Shown here in pieces: positions 45,285 through 54,036 of a stretch of 60,359 nucleotides of DNA. Where the stretch lies: NCBI RefSeq assembly GCF_900207575.1, contig NZ_OAOQ01000021.1:1-60359 (forward strand), given 5' to 3'. The position numbers and the translations under genes are program-made. Under the pieces are notes generated by a model. That model was given only the letters and a program-made list of their open reading frames with translations. It was not told the origin of the DNA and ran no database searches. The first letter of the stretch is position 1, and each line of letters begins with the position of its first letter. The stretch is from Cereibacter ovatus. Its GTDB lineage: Bacteria > Pseudomonadota > Alphaproteobacteria > Rhodobacterales > Rhodobacteraceae.

Positions 45285-47519
45285 TTATTCCCGAGGCAGG
45301 GGATCGTCCGGCAGGGTGAAGAAGAAATCCCCCGGCAGATCCCTGTCCAACAGATCGTCGGGGATCGTGTCCGGCCCGGCCATGAACACGGCCGAGCCGA
45401 AATGTGGCTGCATCCGGCACAGCTTTTCCATCCGCGGCCCGGTCAGGTCGCGGAAGAAGGCTTCGGGTTCGGGCGTGGCGCGCAATTCGGCGATCCGGGC
45501 GCGATGGGCCGCGACCGCGGCCTCGTGCGCGGCCCCGATCGCGGGATCGGCCAGCAGCCGGTCCATTTCTGCCCGCAGGCGGGGTTGCATCCGCAGCGCG
45601 CGGCGATCCTCGTCGATGTTGTGGTTCATGCGGAACCAGTAGCTCAGCCCCTGGTCGCGCTCGACATGGTTCACCCGGCCGCGGTCGCGCTTGACCAGAA
45701 AGCTTTCGGCCGAGCGCACGGCATAATGGTTCAGCGTCACCCAGTCATAGCCCACCGTGGCCGCGTTCGACCGCCAGCCGGTGCGGAACATCTCTTTCGG
45801 CATCGGTTGCCCCGATCCGTTCAGCCAGCGCACCCGGTCCCACAGGTCGGGTTTCAGCCCCTTGGGCCGATGCACCCCCAGCTTCTTGTAAAGCCCCAGA
45901 TTGCGGAACAGCGTCTTGAAGCCCCAGGCCTGATGCGGCTTGGGCGCATGTTCGGGGGCACAGCGGGTGAATTGTTCCGTAACGCAACGGTCCTGATAGT
46001 GGTGGACCCCGGCATTGCCGAACAGCCGCCAGGTCAGCGAGATCAGATTGGCATCCCCCATTGCCGCGTAAAGGTCGGCCAACGTGCCCTGGCCCAGATG
46101 GACGGTGATGAATTCATCGACATCCATGCAGATCAGCCAGTCGGCCTTCTGGATCAGCGGCTCTGACTCGGCGGCTTGCAGGGCTGCGTGCTGCGGCCGC
46201 AGCCCCATTTCCCGAAAAGGATTTTCACGGTGCTGCACAAGACCGCGGTCCTGCAACAGATCCAGCATCCTGTCGGTGCCATCGGTGCAGTCGTTGGTGT
46301 AGATCAGGAAGTCCTCGACCCCGATCATCCGGTGCCAGGCCAGCCATTCCAGAATGAAGGGGCCTTCGTTCTTCATCGTGGTCACGATTGCCGTGCGCGG
46401 CTCCGCGGCAGCGGGCGCCCGCAGGCTGGATACCGGGGGGCGCACCGGGCGATGACCCAGCCGCGCGGCCAGCGCCAGCAGCGCCGGGTCTTCGATCAGG
46501 CTGGATTTGGGCACCAGTTCGCCGGTGGCCCGCCCCGGAAGCTGGATCGCCATCGCGCGCCAGAACGCCACCACATCGGTCGGCCCGGGCCGCCGATACG
46601 AGATCCGCACCTGCCGCCAGGTGTTTTCCAGCCCGGCCTTTTCGGGCGCGACACCCCAGCGGGCGATGCCGCGGCGCAGATCGAACGGGTGGCAGATGTG
46701 ATCGCCGAACCGCGCCTCGGCGCCGGAACGCAGCCGCCAGGGATAGATCCGCCGCCCCACCAGCAGCACCGTGCCCTGATCGGCCTGCACGCAGAGATCG
46801 AAGGCCCGTGGCGCACCTTCGGCCCGCGGGCACAGCAGATCGGTCGCATCCAGCGCCAGCACCGCCCGCGCGGCGGACAGGAACCGCCATTTCATCGCCT
46901 CCCACAGCGCAGGCTCGCCCAGGGGGCCGCGCAGGCGGTCTTCGGGCGGCGGGCCCATCAGCTCTTTGCCCGGCGCGTCAGGCGCCAGGAAGGGATGCGA
47001 CAGCGCCCCCATTCCAGGCTTGCCCAGAGGCTGCGGGCAATCGAGCAGCACCACCGTCAGGTCGCAGCCCTGAAGCGCCGCCTCCAGCCGGGCGGGCAGA
47101 TCGGCGGGCGCCTCTGGCAGGCGGTTCACGATCAGCGCGGCATCCGCGCCATGTTCGGCGGCATGCCAGCGCAGCCCCTCGGCCAGTTGGGTGGCGGTTT
47201 CGCCGATGCGGAAGGCAAGGATGGTGTTCAGCCCGGCAAACAGGTCAGGCTCGGCGGGGCAGGGGGCCGGCACCAGCCGCCCGCCGTCCGCCAGCGCCAC
47301 CGGGCCGGTGCCGTCCGCCACCAGCATGGCCGCGCCGCCGATCTCGCGGATCTCGACCACCTGCCGGCATCCGGGCGCACCTTCGGCGGCAAAGGCCGCA
47401 GCGCCGGTGCCCGCGGCGGTGAACAGCCGCAACCGACCGTCGGGCGTTTCCACCGCCTCGATCAGCCGCAGGCCCTGCATCTCCTGCGCGGCCATCCGGC
47501 GCCGGATCACGCGTGCCAT
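45285..47519 (-). CDS. Glycosyltransferase family 2-like protein with long N-terminal extension
   Basis: This 744-residue protein has a C-terminal GT-A domain (about 375-600) with TAIVTTMKNEGPFILEWLAW, LIYTNDCTDGTDRMLD and the metal motif WLICMDVDEFITVH, typical of the Glyco_tranf_2_4/GT92-like family. The N-terminal ~370 residues are not a domain I recognise; they contain beta-rich and loosely GT-like patches (LTVVLLDCPQPLG; LALDATDLLC). It faces the spike-like gene convergently and has no neighbour in its operon. Cytoplasmic; acceptor unknown. Related two-domain proteins are common in Rhodobacteraceae. Confidence 0.85.
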   Translation of the reverse strand: MARVIRRRMAAQEMQGLRLIEAVETPDGRLRLFTAAGTGAAAFAAEGAPGCRQVVEIREIGGAAMLVADGTGPVALADGGRLVPAPCPAEPDLFAGLNTILAFRIGETATQLAEGLRWHAAEHGADAALIVNRLPEAPADLPARLEAALQGCDLTVVLLDCPQPLGKPGMGALSHPFLAPDAPGKELMGPPPEDRLRGPLGEPALWEAMKWRFLSAARAVLALDATDLLCPRAEGAPRAFDLCVQADQGTVLLVGRRIYPWRLRSGAEARFGDHICHPFDLRRGIARWGVAPEKAGLENTWRQVRISYRRPGPTDVVAFWRAMAIQLPGRATGELVPKSSLIEDPALLALAARLGHRPVRPPVSSLRAPAAAEPRTAIVTTMKNEGPFILEWLAWHRMIGVEDFLIYTNDCTDGTDRMLDLLQDRGLVQHRENPFREMGLRPQHAALQAAESEPLIQKADWLICMDVDEFITVHLGQGTLADLYAAMGDANLISLTWRLFGNAGVHHYQDRCVTEQFTRCAPEHAPKPHQAWGFKTLFRNLGLYKKLGVHRPKGLKPDLWDRVRWLNGSGQPMPKEMFRTGWRSNAATVGYDWVTLNHYAVRSAESFLVKRDRGRVNHVERDQGLSYWFRMNHNIDEDRRALRMQPRLRAEMDRLLADPAIGAAHEAAVAAHRARIAELRATPEPEAFFRDLTGPRMEKLCRMQPHFGSAVFMAGPDTIPDDLLDRDLPGDFFFTLPDDPLPRE

Positions 47520-47654
47520 GCCTGCCGCCCCCCAAAAGGAATTGAAAGCAATTGCCGGGCCGGCCCTTTCGCCCCGGCCGCGCCCTTATTCCACGCGCAG
47601 ATCGGGCCGGCAAGCGCGGGTCCGGCCTTGGCAAGGCACGCGGATCGCTTCACC

Positions 47655-48539
47655 ATGGGCAAAAAGGACACCATCGTGGCAACACCGGATTATCAGATCG
47701 CGGCACTCTGGATCGGCGGCGATCTGAGCTTTCTTGAACAGTTGTGCCTGAAGTCGTTCCTCGACGCGGGCCATCACGTCCGGCTTTATTCCTACGAGCC
47801 GATCGGCAATGCCCCCGAGGGGGTCGAGATGTCCGACGCCGCCGGGATCCTGCCGCGGGCCGATATCCTGCGCCATGAACGCACGCACAGCCCGGCGCTG
47901 CATTCCGACCTGTTCCGCTACCGGCTGCTGGCGGCCGAGGATCGCACGATCTGGGCCGATACCGATGCCTATTGCGTGAAGCGGTTCCAGACCCCCACCG
48001 GGCATTTCTTCGGCTGGGAATCCGACAAGCACATCAACGGTGGCGTGCTGGGCCTGCCCCCGGACAGCGCGGCGCTGGCGGAATTGCTGGACTTCACCGC
48101 CGACCCCTACGCGATCCCCGACTGGTTCGAGCCCGCGGAACGCGACCGGCTGGCCGCACTGCGCGAGGCCGGCACCCCCGTCCATGCCGGCGAGATGCCC
48201 TGGGGTGTCTGGGGGCCCCATGCGCTGACCCATTTCCTGCACCGGACCGGCGAGGCCCGCCATGCGCTGCCGCGGGTGGCGCTTTATCCCTTCGCCTATC
48301 GCGACCGGGCGCTGATGCTGCGCCCCGGGCTGGACCCTGCGCCCTATGTCACCGACGAGACCTTCTCGATCCATTTCTACGGGCGGCGGATGCGGGCACG
48401 GCTGCGCGAGAAATTCGACGGACTGCCGCGGCCGCGCAGCCTGATCGGCCAGCTTCTGAAACGCCACGGCATCGACCCGGCGCTGGCGCCGCTGCCGCCG
48501 GCCCTGCACGCCGCCCCCCCCGACGAGGACGAGGACTGA
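47655..48539 (+). CDS. Putative DXD-type glycosyltransferase (GT32/A4GALT-like)
   Basis: This 294-residue protein opens MGKKDTIVATPDYQIAALWI, followed by LCLKSFLDAGHHVRLYSYEP and the metal-binding TIWADTDAYCVKRF, with HSDLFRYRLLA before it. This is the layout of the DXD-containing GT32-like and alpha-1,4-galactosyltransferase-type enzymes. GTG at 47676 is an alternative start. It is divergent from the GT2-like gene (135 bp) and faces the epimerase gene with only 21 bp between stops. Donor unknown. Confidence 0.82.
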   Translation: MGKKDTIVATPDYQIAALWIGGDLSFLEQLCLKSFLDAGHHVRLYSYEPIGNAPEGVEMSDAAGILPRADILRHERTHSPALHSDLFRYRLLAAEDRTIWADTDAYCVKRFQTPTGHFFGWESDKHINGGVLGLPPDSAALAELLDFTADPYAIPDWFEPAERDRLAALREAGTPVHAGEMPWGVWGPHALTHFLHRTGEARHALPRVALYPFAYRDRALMLRPGLDPAPYVTDETFSIHFYGRRMRARLREKFDGLPRPRSLIGQLLKRHGIDPALAPLPPALHAAPPDEDED

Positions 48540-48560
48540 TCCCGCCGCCCGGCGCCGGAG

Positions 48561-49565
48561 CTATTTCCCCGACCAGTCGCGATACCAAGCGACAAAGCGC
48601 GCGATGCCTTCGCGCACATCGGTCTGGGGGCGGTAGCCGGTCAGGCGCTGCAAAAGCCCGGCATCGGCCCAGGTGGCCGGCACGTCGCCCACCTGCATCG
48701 GCATGTAGTTGCGGATCGCGCGCCGGCCGAGGCTGTGTTCGATCGCCTCGATGAAATCCAGCAGCCGCACCTTTTCCGAATTGCCGATGTTGACGATGCG
48801 GAACGGCGCTACCGGCGACAGGCTGTCGCCCTCGACCGCGGTTTCCGGCCCGCCCGGCACCGCATCGATCAGGAAGCGGATCGCGCGCACCAGATCCTCG
48901 ACATAGGTAAAGTCGCGCCACATCTCGCCGTGGTTGTAGATGTCGATCGGCCGCCCATCCAGGATCGCCTCGACAAAGCGGAACAGCGCCAGATCCGGCC
49001 GCCCCCAGGGACCATAGACGGTGAAAAAGCGGAACATGGTGATCGGCACGCCATGCACATGGGCCCAGGCGTGGCCCATGCTTTCATTGGCCTTCTTGGT
49101 TGCGGCATAGATCGTCAGCTGGCTGTCGGCCTTGTCGGCTTCGCGAAATGGCATCGTCTCGTTCGCGCCATAGACCGACGAGGTCGAGGCCATCATCAGA
49201 TGGCCGACCCGCAGCCTGCGTGCGGCCTCCATCACGGTGAAGCTGCCGATGATGTTGGCATCCAGATAGGCGCGCGGATTTTCCACCGAATAGCGCACCC
49301 CGGCCTGCGCCGCGAGATGGACGATGATCTCTGGCGCGAAGTCGTCGGCCACCCGGTCGAACAGGGCCTGATCCTCCAGCATGCCTTCGGTGGCCGAGAA
49401 ATTGCCGTCCTGCAACAGCATCGCATGGCGCCGCCGCTTCAGCGCCACATCGTAATAGTCGGTCATCCCGTCATAGCCATGGACACGGAAACCCTCGGCC
49501 AGAAGCAGCCGGGCCAGATGAAAGCCGATGAAGCCGGCGGTGCCGGTGACGAGGATGCGGGTCAA
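48561..49565 (-). CDS. UDP-glucuronate 4-epimerase-like NAD-dependent epimerase
   Basis: This 334-residue SDR epimerase has ILVTGTAGFIGFHLARLL, DYYDVALKRRR, HLAAQAGVRYSVENP and the catalytic STSSVYG / YAATKKANE pair, which match the UDP-glucuronate 4-epimerase (LspL/Cap1J) group and its normal length. It would supply UDP-galacturonate for the acidic polymer. The start is TTG 49565, since AAAGGAG lies about 8 nt upstream; no closer ATG exists. Other UDP-sugar epimerases are possible. Confidence 0.9.
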   Translation of the reverse strand: MTRILVTGTAGFIGFHLARLLLAEGFRVHGYDGMTDYYDVALKRRRHAMLLQDGNFSATEGMLEDQALFDRVADDFAPEIIVHLAAQAGVRYSVENPRAYLDANIIGSFTVMEAARRLRVGHLMMASTSSVYGANETMPFREADKADSQLTIYAATKKANESMGHAWAHVHGVPITMFRFFTVYGPWGRPDLALFRFVEAILDGRPIDIYNHGEMWRDFTYVEDLVRAIRFLIDAVPGGPETAVEGDSLSPVAPFRIVNIGNSEKVRLLDFIEAIEHSLGRRAIRNYMPMQVGDVPATWADAGLLQRLTGYRPQTDVREGIARFVAWYRDWSGK

Positions 49566-49670
49566 GACAGCACTCCTTTTGCAAGCGGCGACGGTGCGGG
49601 GCGCGAGGCCGCAGCCCTCGTTTCGTCCGACCATAGCCGGCCCGCGGTACGGGTGGAAGGTGACCCACCC

Positions 49671-49733
49671 TGTCCCGTGCCCGTCTGTCCCGTTGCCCGT
49701 CTGTCCCGTGCCCGTGTCGTCTGTCCGTGTCGT
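49671..49733. repeat. Degenerate ~16-bp tandem repeats upstream of the epimerase
   Basis: Units begin at 49671 (TGTCCCGTGCCCGTC), 49686 (TGTCCCGTTGCCCGTC), 49702 (TGTCCCGTGCCCGTGTCGTC) and 49722 (TGTCCGTGTCGT). They sit in the gap between the DUF1217 gene and the epimerase start. The pattern is simple-sequence-like; a regulatory role is not shown. Confidence 0.75.
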
Positions 49734-49770
49734 TCCATGCCCGCGGCCCTCAGGCGAGAAGCGGTTGCCC

Positions 49771-50559
49771 TTAACGAGCAAGCAGCGTCAGCGCGATCTG
49801 GCCCGAACTGTAGGTGCTGCCCGCTGAAATTTCGGAACGGACCAGGAAAGTCTTGATCAATTTTTCCCGTGACTCGGCATCCTTGAACTGGGATGCCGAA
49901 TTGCTGCCGAACATGGCTTGGGCCTTGTCCTTGTAGACCGCGAGCTGCCGGTCGAGATCGACCGACGCAAATTGTTGCGGCAAACCGAAGGCCCCGTCGA
50001 AGACCGCACGCAGCGATTTGGACCCGAGGATGCTGAACCACTTGGCATTCTCGCTCATGGTCTCGGAGGCCAGGGCCCCGATTTCACGGTTCAGGCTCAG
50101 CGCGAGGCCCATGTTCTCGTCCAGATTGCCCACCGCCGTCTCGAAACTGCGGGTCCGGAACTGCTCGGTGATCTTCTTTGCGAACCCGTCCGAGGCGGTG
50201 CCGGGGCTGCCTGTCCCGTCCAGGGCGAAAGCCTTCGCAAGGGCATGCCATCGCTTGTCGGACAGCCTGTTGGCCAGCGCGGTCTTTTCCGTCGTCCCGT
50301 CGGTAAGAACCTTCTTGATCAGGGCTTTGCCGTTGATCGCCTCTTCAAGACCGAAGGCCCCCAGTGCGACCTTGAGCAGTCGGTAGTCCGACACCAGATC
50401 CTCGGGCGTGCGGACGCTGCCGATCTTCGCGGCGAAATAGTCCACATCTTTCTGAATCTGCGGGGTCTGGTCGTGGCTTGCCCGCTGCCGCTCCATCGTG
50501 CGCTCAAGCAAGCGCCAGCCGGCATATCCCGACAGGGGAAGAACCGGCTGGAAACTCAT
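49771..50559 (-). CDS. DUF1217 flagellar-associated protein
   Basis: This 262-residue protein opens MSFQPVLPLSGYAGW and has a coiled, Ala/Lys-rich helical body, with no signal peptide or membrane helix. It belongs to the DUF1217 family, whose members sit in alphaproteobacterial flagellar clusters; the exact role (export or basal-body related) is unknown. Its ATG overlaps the flbT stop (50556-50559, ATGA), so it is co-translated with flaF-flbT. Confidence 0.85.
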   Translation of the reverse strand: MSFQPVLPLSGYAGWRLLERTMERQRASHDQTPQIQKDVDYFAAKIGSVRTPEDLVSDYRLLKVALGAFGLEEAINGKALIKKVLTDGTTEKTALANRLSDKRWHALAKAFALDGTGSPGTASDGFAKKITEQFRTRSFETAVGNLDENMGLALSLNREIGALASETMSENAKWFSILGSKSLRAVFDGAFGLPQQFASVDLDRQLAVYKDKAQAMFGSNSASQFKDAESREKLIKTFLVRSEISAGSTYSSGQIALTLLAR

Positions 50560-50966
50560 TGGCGGCCGCCTGCCGTGGCCAGGAGCCGCGCCTCGCGTGG
50601 CAGAAGGCTGCGCAGCGCCTTCAGGGTCTGATAGTGCTGCCCGGCCAGAAGGGCCTCGGTCGCAAGACCCAGTTGCGCCCGGCTGTCGGGATCGGTCAGC
50701 GCCTGACTGAGCTGTTCTATCCCGCGCAGCAGTTGCGGCCGGATGTCGTCCATCGTGGAATCCCCCGACAGGACAAGCTGGGCCATGTAGCACAGCCGCC
50801 GGACCGGCGTGTTCGCCTCTTCGGGGCGGATGGCGTCGCGCTGGCGCAGGATGACGGAATTCGGGGTCATCACCGAAATCCGGGTGCGTCGGTCGCCGTT
50901 TTCGATCACGGCGCCGTTGATCATCACCCGTTCGCCGGGGCCAAGCCGCAGGACAAGGCCGCTCAT
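50556..50966 (-). CDS. flbT: Flagellin translation regulator FlbT
   Basis: This 136-residue protein opens MSGLVLRLGPGERVMINGAV and then IENGDRRTRISVMTPN, the FlbT signature, with a helical C-terminal half (LLAGQHYQTLKALRSLLPRE). In Caulobacter and relatives FlbT binds flagellin mRNA and represses its translation, in balance with FlaF. It overlaps flaF and the DUF1217 gene by four bases each. Length is normal. Confidence 0.93.
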   Translation of the reverse strand: MSGLVLRLGPGERVMINGAVIENGDRRTRISVMTPNSVILRQRDAIRPEEANTPVRRLCYMAQLVLSGDSTMDDIRPQLLRGIEQLSQALTDPDSRAQLGLATEALLAGQHYQTLKALRSLLPREARLLATAGGRQ

Positions 50967-51343
50967 GTTGCGCCCCCCTGACCGGCAAGACCGCGCATCA
51001 TCGCGGTGTTGATGTCGATCAGCAGGTCGGTGTTGGCTTCGCGCGCCAGCACTTTGGACGACTGTTGCTGGACGACCTCGTAAAGGTAGAAGATCCCCGC
51101 CCGCAACTCGCGCGGGAGGCCGTTTTCGGGATGGGCCACATCCACGGCAAAGCGGCTCCAGAGTTCTCGGTTCTGTGTGATCGCCTGGGCGAGGGCGGGA
51201 AAGCCGAGGGGATCGGCCGGGTCCGCCTCTTTCAACTGGGCGGTGACCTTGGCGAGGATCGCATATTCGGTGGATCGCGGCGTGCGCGCCGAACCCGGGC
51301 CCGCCGCGCCATAGGCGGTCCGGGCCATCGTGGAAGTATTCAC
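50963..51343 (-). CDS. flaF: Flagellin synthesis regulator FlaF
   Basis: This 126-residue protein has the helical FlaF fold: RSTEYAILAKVTAQLKEAD, then LAQAITQNRELWSRFAVDVA and YLYEVVQQQSSKVL. FlaF promotes flagellin secretion or translation together with FlbT. It lies 75 bp downstream of fliC on the same strand, and its stop overlaps flbT. Confidence 0.93.
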   Translation of the reverse strand: MNTSTMARTAYGAAGPGSARTPRSTEYAILAKVTAQLKEADPADPLGFPALAQAITQNRELWSRFAVDVAHPENGLPRELRAGIFYLYEVVQQQSSKVLAREANTDLLIDINTAMMRGLAGQGGAT

Positions 51344-51386
51344 GGTCTGTCCTTCCGTGTCTGGGAGCGTCTTGCTCTACCGGAGG

Positions 51387-51409
51387 GGCCGGAGCGTTTC
51401 GCCCCGGCC
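51387..51409 (-). terminator. Stem-loop between fliC and flaF
   Basis: A 10-bp stem (51387-51396 with 51400-51409, one G-U pair) with a 3-nt loop lies just downstream of the fliC stop on the minus strand. It has no T-run. It may be a partial terminator or an mRNA 3' stabiliser that sets a higher flagellin-to-FlaF ratio. Confidence 0.6.
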
Positions 51410-51418
51410 CGCCGGGAC

Positions 51419-52261
51419 TTAGCGGAACAGCGACAGGATGTTCTGCGGCGCCTGGTTCGCGATCGACAGCGACTGCGTGGCCAGCTGCTGCTGGACCTGC
51501 AGCGCCTGCAGCTTGGCCGAGGCGGCTTCCATGTCGGCGTCGACCATCGAGCTGATCCCGTTCTTGAGCGAGTCGACAAGCTTGCCAACGAACTCTTTCT
51601 GATCGGTCACGCGCGATGCCGCCGCACCCAGCGTCGCCGCCCCTTCGATGGCCGTGTCGATCAGGGCTTCGATCTCACCGACTGCCGTCAGGGCCGAGGC
51701 CTTGTCTGCCACGGCGGTGACCCCGGCCGCATCGACATTGGCCTCGAAATCGGGGCCGGTGACCGTGATCGAGACCGCCGTGGTCGCGACCGTGCCGCTT
51801 GTGCGGTCGAGCGAGGCCAGCACGTCATAGGTAGCGCCGCCGTTGCCGATGTCGGTCTTGAGCAGGGCGATCCCGTTCAGCTGCGAGCCATCGATGATCG
51901 CGGTGATCTGGTCGCTTTTGGCCTTGATGGCATCCTGCACCTTGTCGAAATCCGCGGTGTCGTTGGCGGCGCCCGCCGCCAGATCCTTCATGTCCTTCAG
52001 AAGGCCGACGATCTGTTCCGCACCGGCCACACCGACGGCGAGGGTGGATTCGGCCACCGACAGCTGGTCACCGATAACCTTGAAGCTGGATGCGTCGGTA
52101 TCCATCACCTTCGCGATCGACCAGATCGCGGCATTGTCCTTCGCCGAGGCGATGCTTTTGCCGGTCGAGATCTCGTTCTGCGTCTTCGACAGGCCGGTGT
52201 TGATCGTCTTCAGGGTTTGCAGCGCGACCATGGCGCTGGAGTTGGTCAGGATGCTGGACAT
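51419..52261 (-). CDS. fliC: Flagellin
   Basis: This 280-residue filament protein has the flagellin N-terminal domain (ILTNSSAMVALQTLKTINT, then the KTQNEISTGKSIASAKDNAA signature) and the C-terminal domain ending LATQSLSIANQAPQNILSLF. The variable middle (about 140-200) is short, as in small alphaproteobacterial flagellins (about 270-290 residues). AAAGGTGA precedes the ATG. It is exported by the flagellar type III system; no such export or basal-body genes are in the window. Confidence 0.95.
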   Translation of the reverse strand: MSSILTNSSAMVALQTLKTINTGLSKTQNEISTGKSIASAKDNAAIWSIAKVMDTDASSFKVIGDQLSVAESTLAVGVAGAEQIVGLLKDMKDLAAGAANDTADFDKVQDAIKAKSDQITAIIDGSQLNGIALLKTDIGNGGATYDVLASLDRTSGTVATTAVSITVTGPDFEANVDAAGVTAVADKASALTAVGEIEALIDTAIEGAATLGAAASRVTDQKEFVGKLVDSLKNGISSMVDADMEAASAKLQALQVQQQLATQSLSIANQAPQNILSLFR

Positions 52262-52591
52262 TGCTGTCACCTTTCGAAATGGACGCTCGGCGTCGTTGGG
52301 TTTCGCCGCAAGGCTTGCGGCACGTCGAGTCGTTCTGACCCCGCGGCGGCAGTCCCTGACGCGCCCCGCGTCGCCCTGATCGGGGCGCAAGAGCACCGTC
52401 GCCGTCTCGGGTAAAGGCCAAGCTAACGGCACAGCCCCTTGAAAACGGCTTTCGAGTCAAATTGTTGGCTCACCTTTCCGACCGGCAGTGACGGCGCGCG
52501 CGATCCCCACGCAGGACGTTCACGGGCCTTGGGTCCGGGGGCAGGCATGCGGCAGGCAGCCTTGTCATGCGGGATCTGGCCGGGCGCCGTC
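52262..52591 (-). promoter_or_regulatory. Flagellin upstream region
   Basis: This 330-bp gap between fliC and livF holds the fliC promoter and mRNA leader (minus strand, 52262 upward) and the liv operon 3' end. The leader has AAAGGTGA just before the start and is GC-rich further up. I found no certain sigma-28 or sigma-54 box. Confidence 0.45.
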
Positions 52592-53287
52592 TCAGACGTG
52601 CAGGAACCGCTCGCGGATCTTCGGGTCGGCGGCCAGGTCGGCGCTGTCGCCCTGCCAGACGATGCGGCCGCGCTCGATCACCAGATGGCGGTCCACCAGC
52701 CGCGACAGCGCGGCGATGTTCTTGTCGATCACCAGAATGGCCATGCCCTCGGCGCGCAGGCGGGCAAGGCAGTCCCAGATCTCGGCCCGGATCAGCGGCG
52801 CAAGGCCCTCGGTCGCCTCGTCCAGCACCAGAAGGCGGGGGTTTGTCATCAGCGCGCGGCCGATGGCCAGCATCTGCTGTTCGCCGCCCGACAGCTGGCT
52901 GCCCAGATGGCCACGACGCTCGGCCAGGCGTGGAAACAGCGCCACGACCTTCGCCAGATCCCAGGGGCCGCCGGGGCGGGCGGTGGCGATCAGGTTTTCC
53001 CGCACGCTGAGGGTGGGGAAGATCTGCCGCCCCTCGGGGACCAGCCCCAGCCCAGCCCGCGCCACTGCGAAAGGGGGGGCGCCGGTCATGTCGCGGCCCG
53101 CCACCTCGATCCGGCCCGAGGTCGGGCGGATCAGGCCGAAGATGGCGCGGACGGTGGTGGTCTTGCCCATGCCGTTGCGGCCCAGCAGCGCCACCGCCTC
53201 GCCGGCCGCGATGGAAACGTCGATCCCCGACAGCACCTGCGAGCCGCCATAGCCCGCAAAGATCCCCTGAAGCCGCAGAAGGATCAT
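52592..53287 (-). CDS. livF: Branched-chain amino-acid ABC transporter ATPase LivF
   Basis: This 231-residue ABC ATPase has Walker A GRNGMGKTTT (about 37-46), Q-loop region, the signature LSGGEQQMLAIGRAL, and Walker B LLVLDEATEGLAP. The short length without the extra C-terminal region and the position last in the operon identify LivF rather than LivG. It overlaps livG by four bases. Confidence 0.94.
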   Translation of the reverse strand: MILLRLQGIFAGYGGSQVLSGIDVSIAAGEAVALLGRNGMGKTTTVRAIFGLIRPTSGRIEVAGRDMTGAPPFAVARAGLGLVPEGRQIFPTLSVRENLIATARPGGPWDLAKVVALFPRLAERRGHLGSQLSGGEQQMLAIGRALMTNPRLLVLDEATEGLAPLIRAEIWDCLARLRAEGMAILVIDKNIAALSRLVDRHLVIERGRIVWQGDSADLAADPKIRERFLHV

Positions 53288-54036
53288 GCGCCCTCCTCAT
53301 CGCCCAGATAGGCGGCGCGCACCTGCGCGTCGGCGCGGATCGCGTCGGGCGTGCCGGTGGCGATCAGCCGGCCATAGACCAGCACGCTGATCCGGTCGGC
53401 CAGCGCAAAGACCGCCTCCATGTCGTGCTCGATCAGCACGATGGAAAGCCGCCCCTTCAGCCCGGCGATCAGATCCAGCAGGGCCGCGCTTTCGCGGTGG
53501 CCGGTGCCGGCCAGGGGCTCGTCCAGCAGCAGCACCTTCGGCTGCATCGCCAGCGCGATGGCGATTTCCAACTGGCGCTTTTCGCCATGCGACAGGGTGC
53601 CGGCGCTGCGGTCTTCGGCACCCGCCAGCCCCGCGGCGGCAAGCGCCTCGGCCGCCTGATCGTTCAGCGCGCTTTCGCGGGCAACCTGGCGCAGGAAGCG
53701 AAAGCTGGACCCCGACCGCGCCTGCACCGCCAGCGCGACGTTTTCCAGCGCCGTCAGACCGGCAAGGATCGAGGTGATCTGGAACGACCGCGCCAGCCCC
53801 CGCCGGGCCCGGGCGGCCATCGACAGCCGGGTGATGTCATGGCCCCCCAGCAGGATGCGCCCCGCATCGGGGGCAAGGCTGCCCGACAGCTGATGGATCA
53901 GCGTGGTCTTGCCGGCGCCGTTCGGGCCGATGATGGCGTGAAGCTCGCCCCAGGCCACATCGAAGCTGATCCCGTCGCTGACCTTCAGTGCGTCGAAGCT
54001 TTTGGTCAGGCCGCGGACCGACAGGGCAGGGGTCAT
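53284..54036 (-). CDS. livG: Branched-chain amino-acid ABC transporter ATPase LivG
   Basis: This 250-residue ABC ATPase has Walker A GPNGAGKTTL, the signature LSHGEKRQLEIAIAL and Walker B VLLLDEPLAGTG. The C-terminal extension (LVYGRLIATGTPDAIRADAQ, AAYLGDEEGA) is the LivG type. It is fourth in the operon, overlapping livM and livF by ATGA junctions. Pairs with LivF to power the permeases. Confidence 0.94.
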   Translation of the reverse strand: MTPALSVRGLTKSFDALKVSDGISFDVAWGELHAIIGPNGAGKTTLIHQLSGSLAPDAGRILLGGHDITRLSMAARARRGLARSFQITSILAGLTALENVALAVQARSGSSFRFLRQVARESALNDQAAEALAAAGLAGAEDRSAGTLSHGEKRQLEIAIALAMQPKVLLLDEPLAGTGHRESAALLDLIAGLKGRLSIVLIEHDMEAVFALADRISVLVYGRLIATGTPDAIRADAQVRAAYLGDEEGA

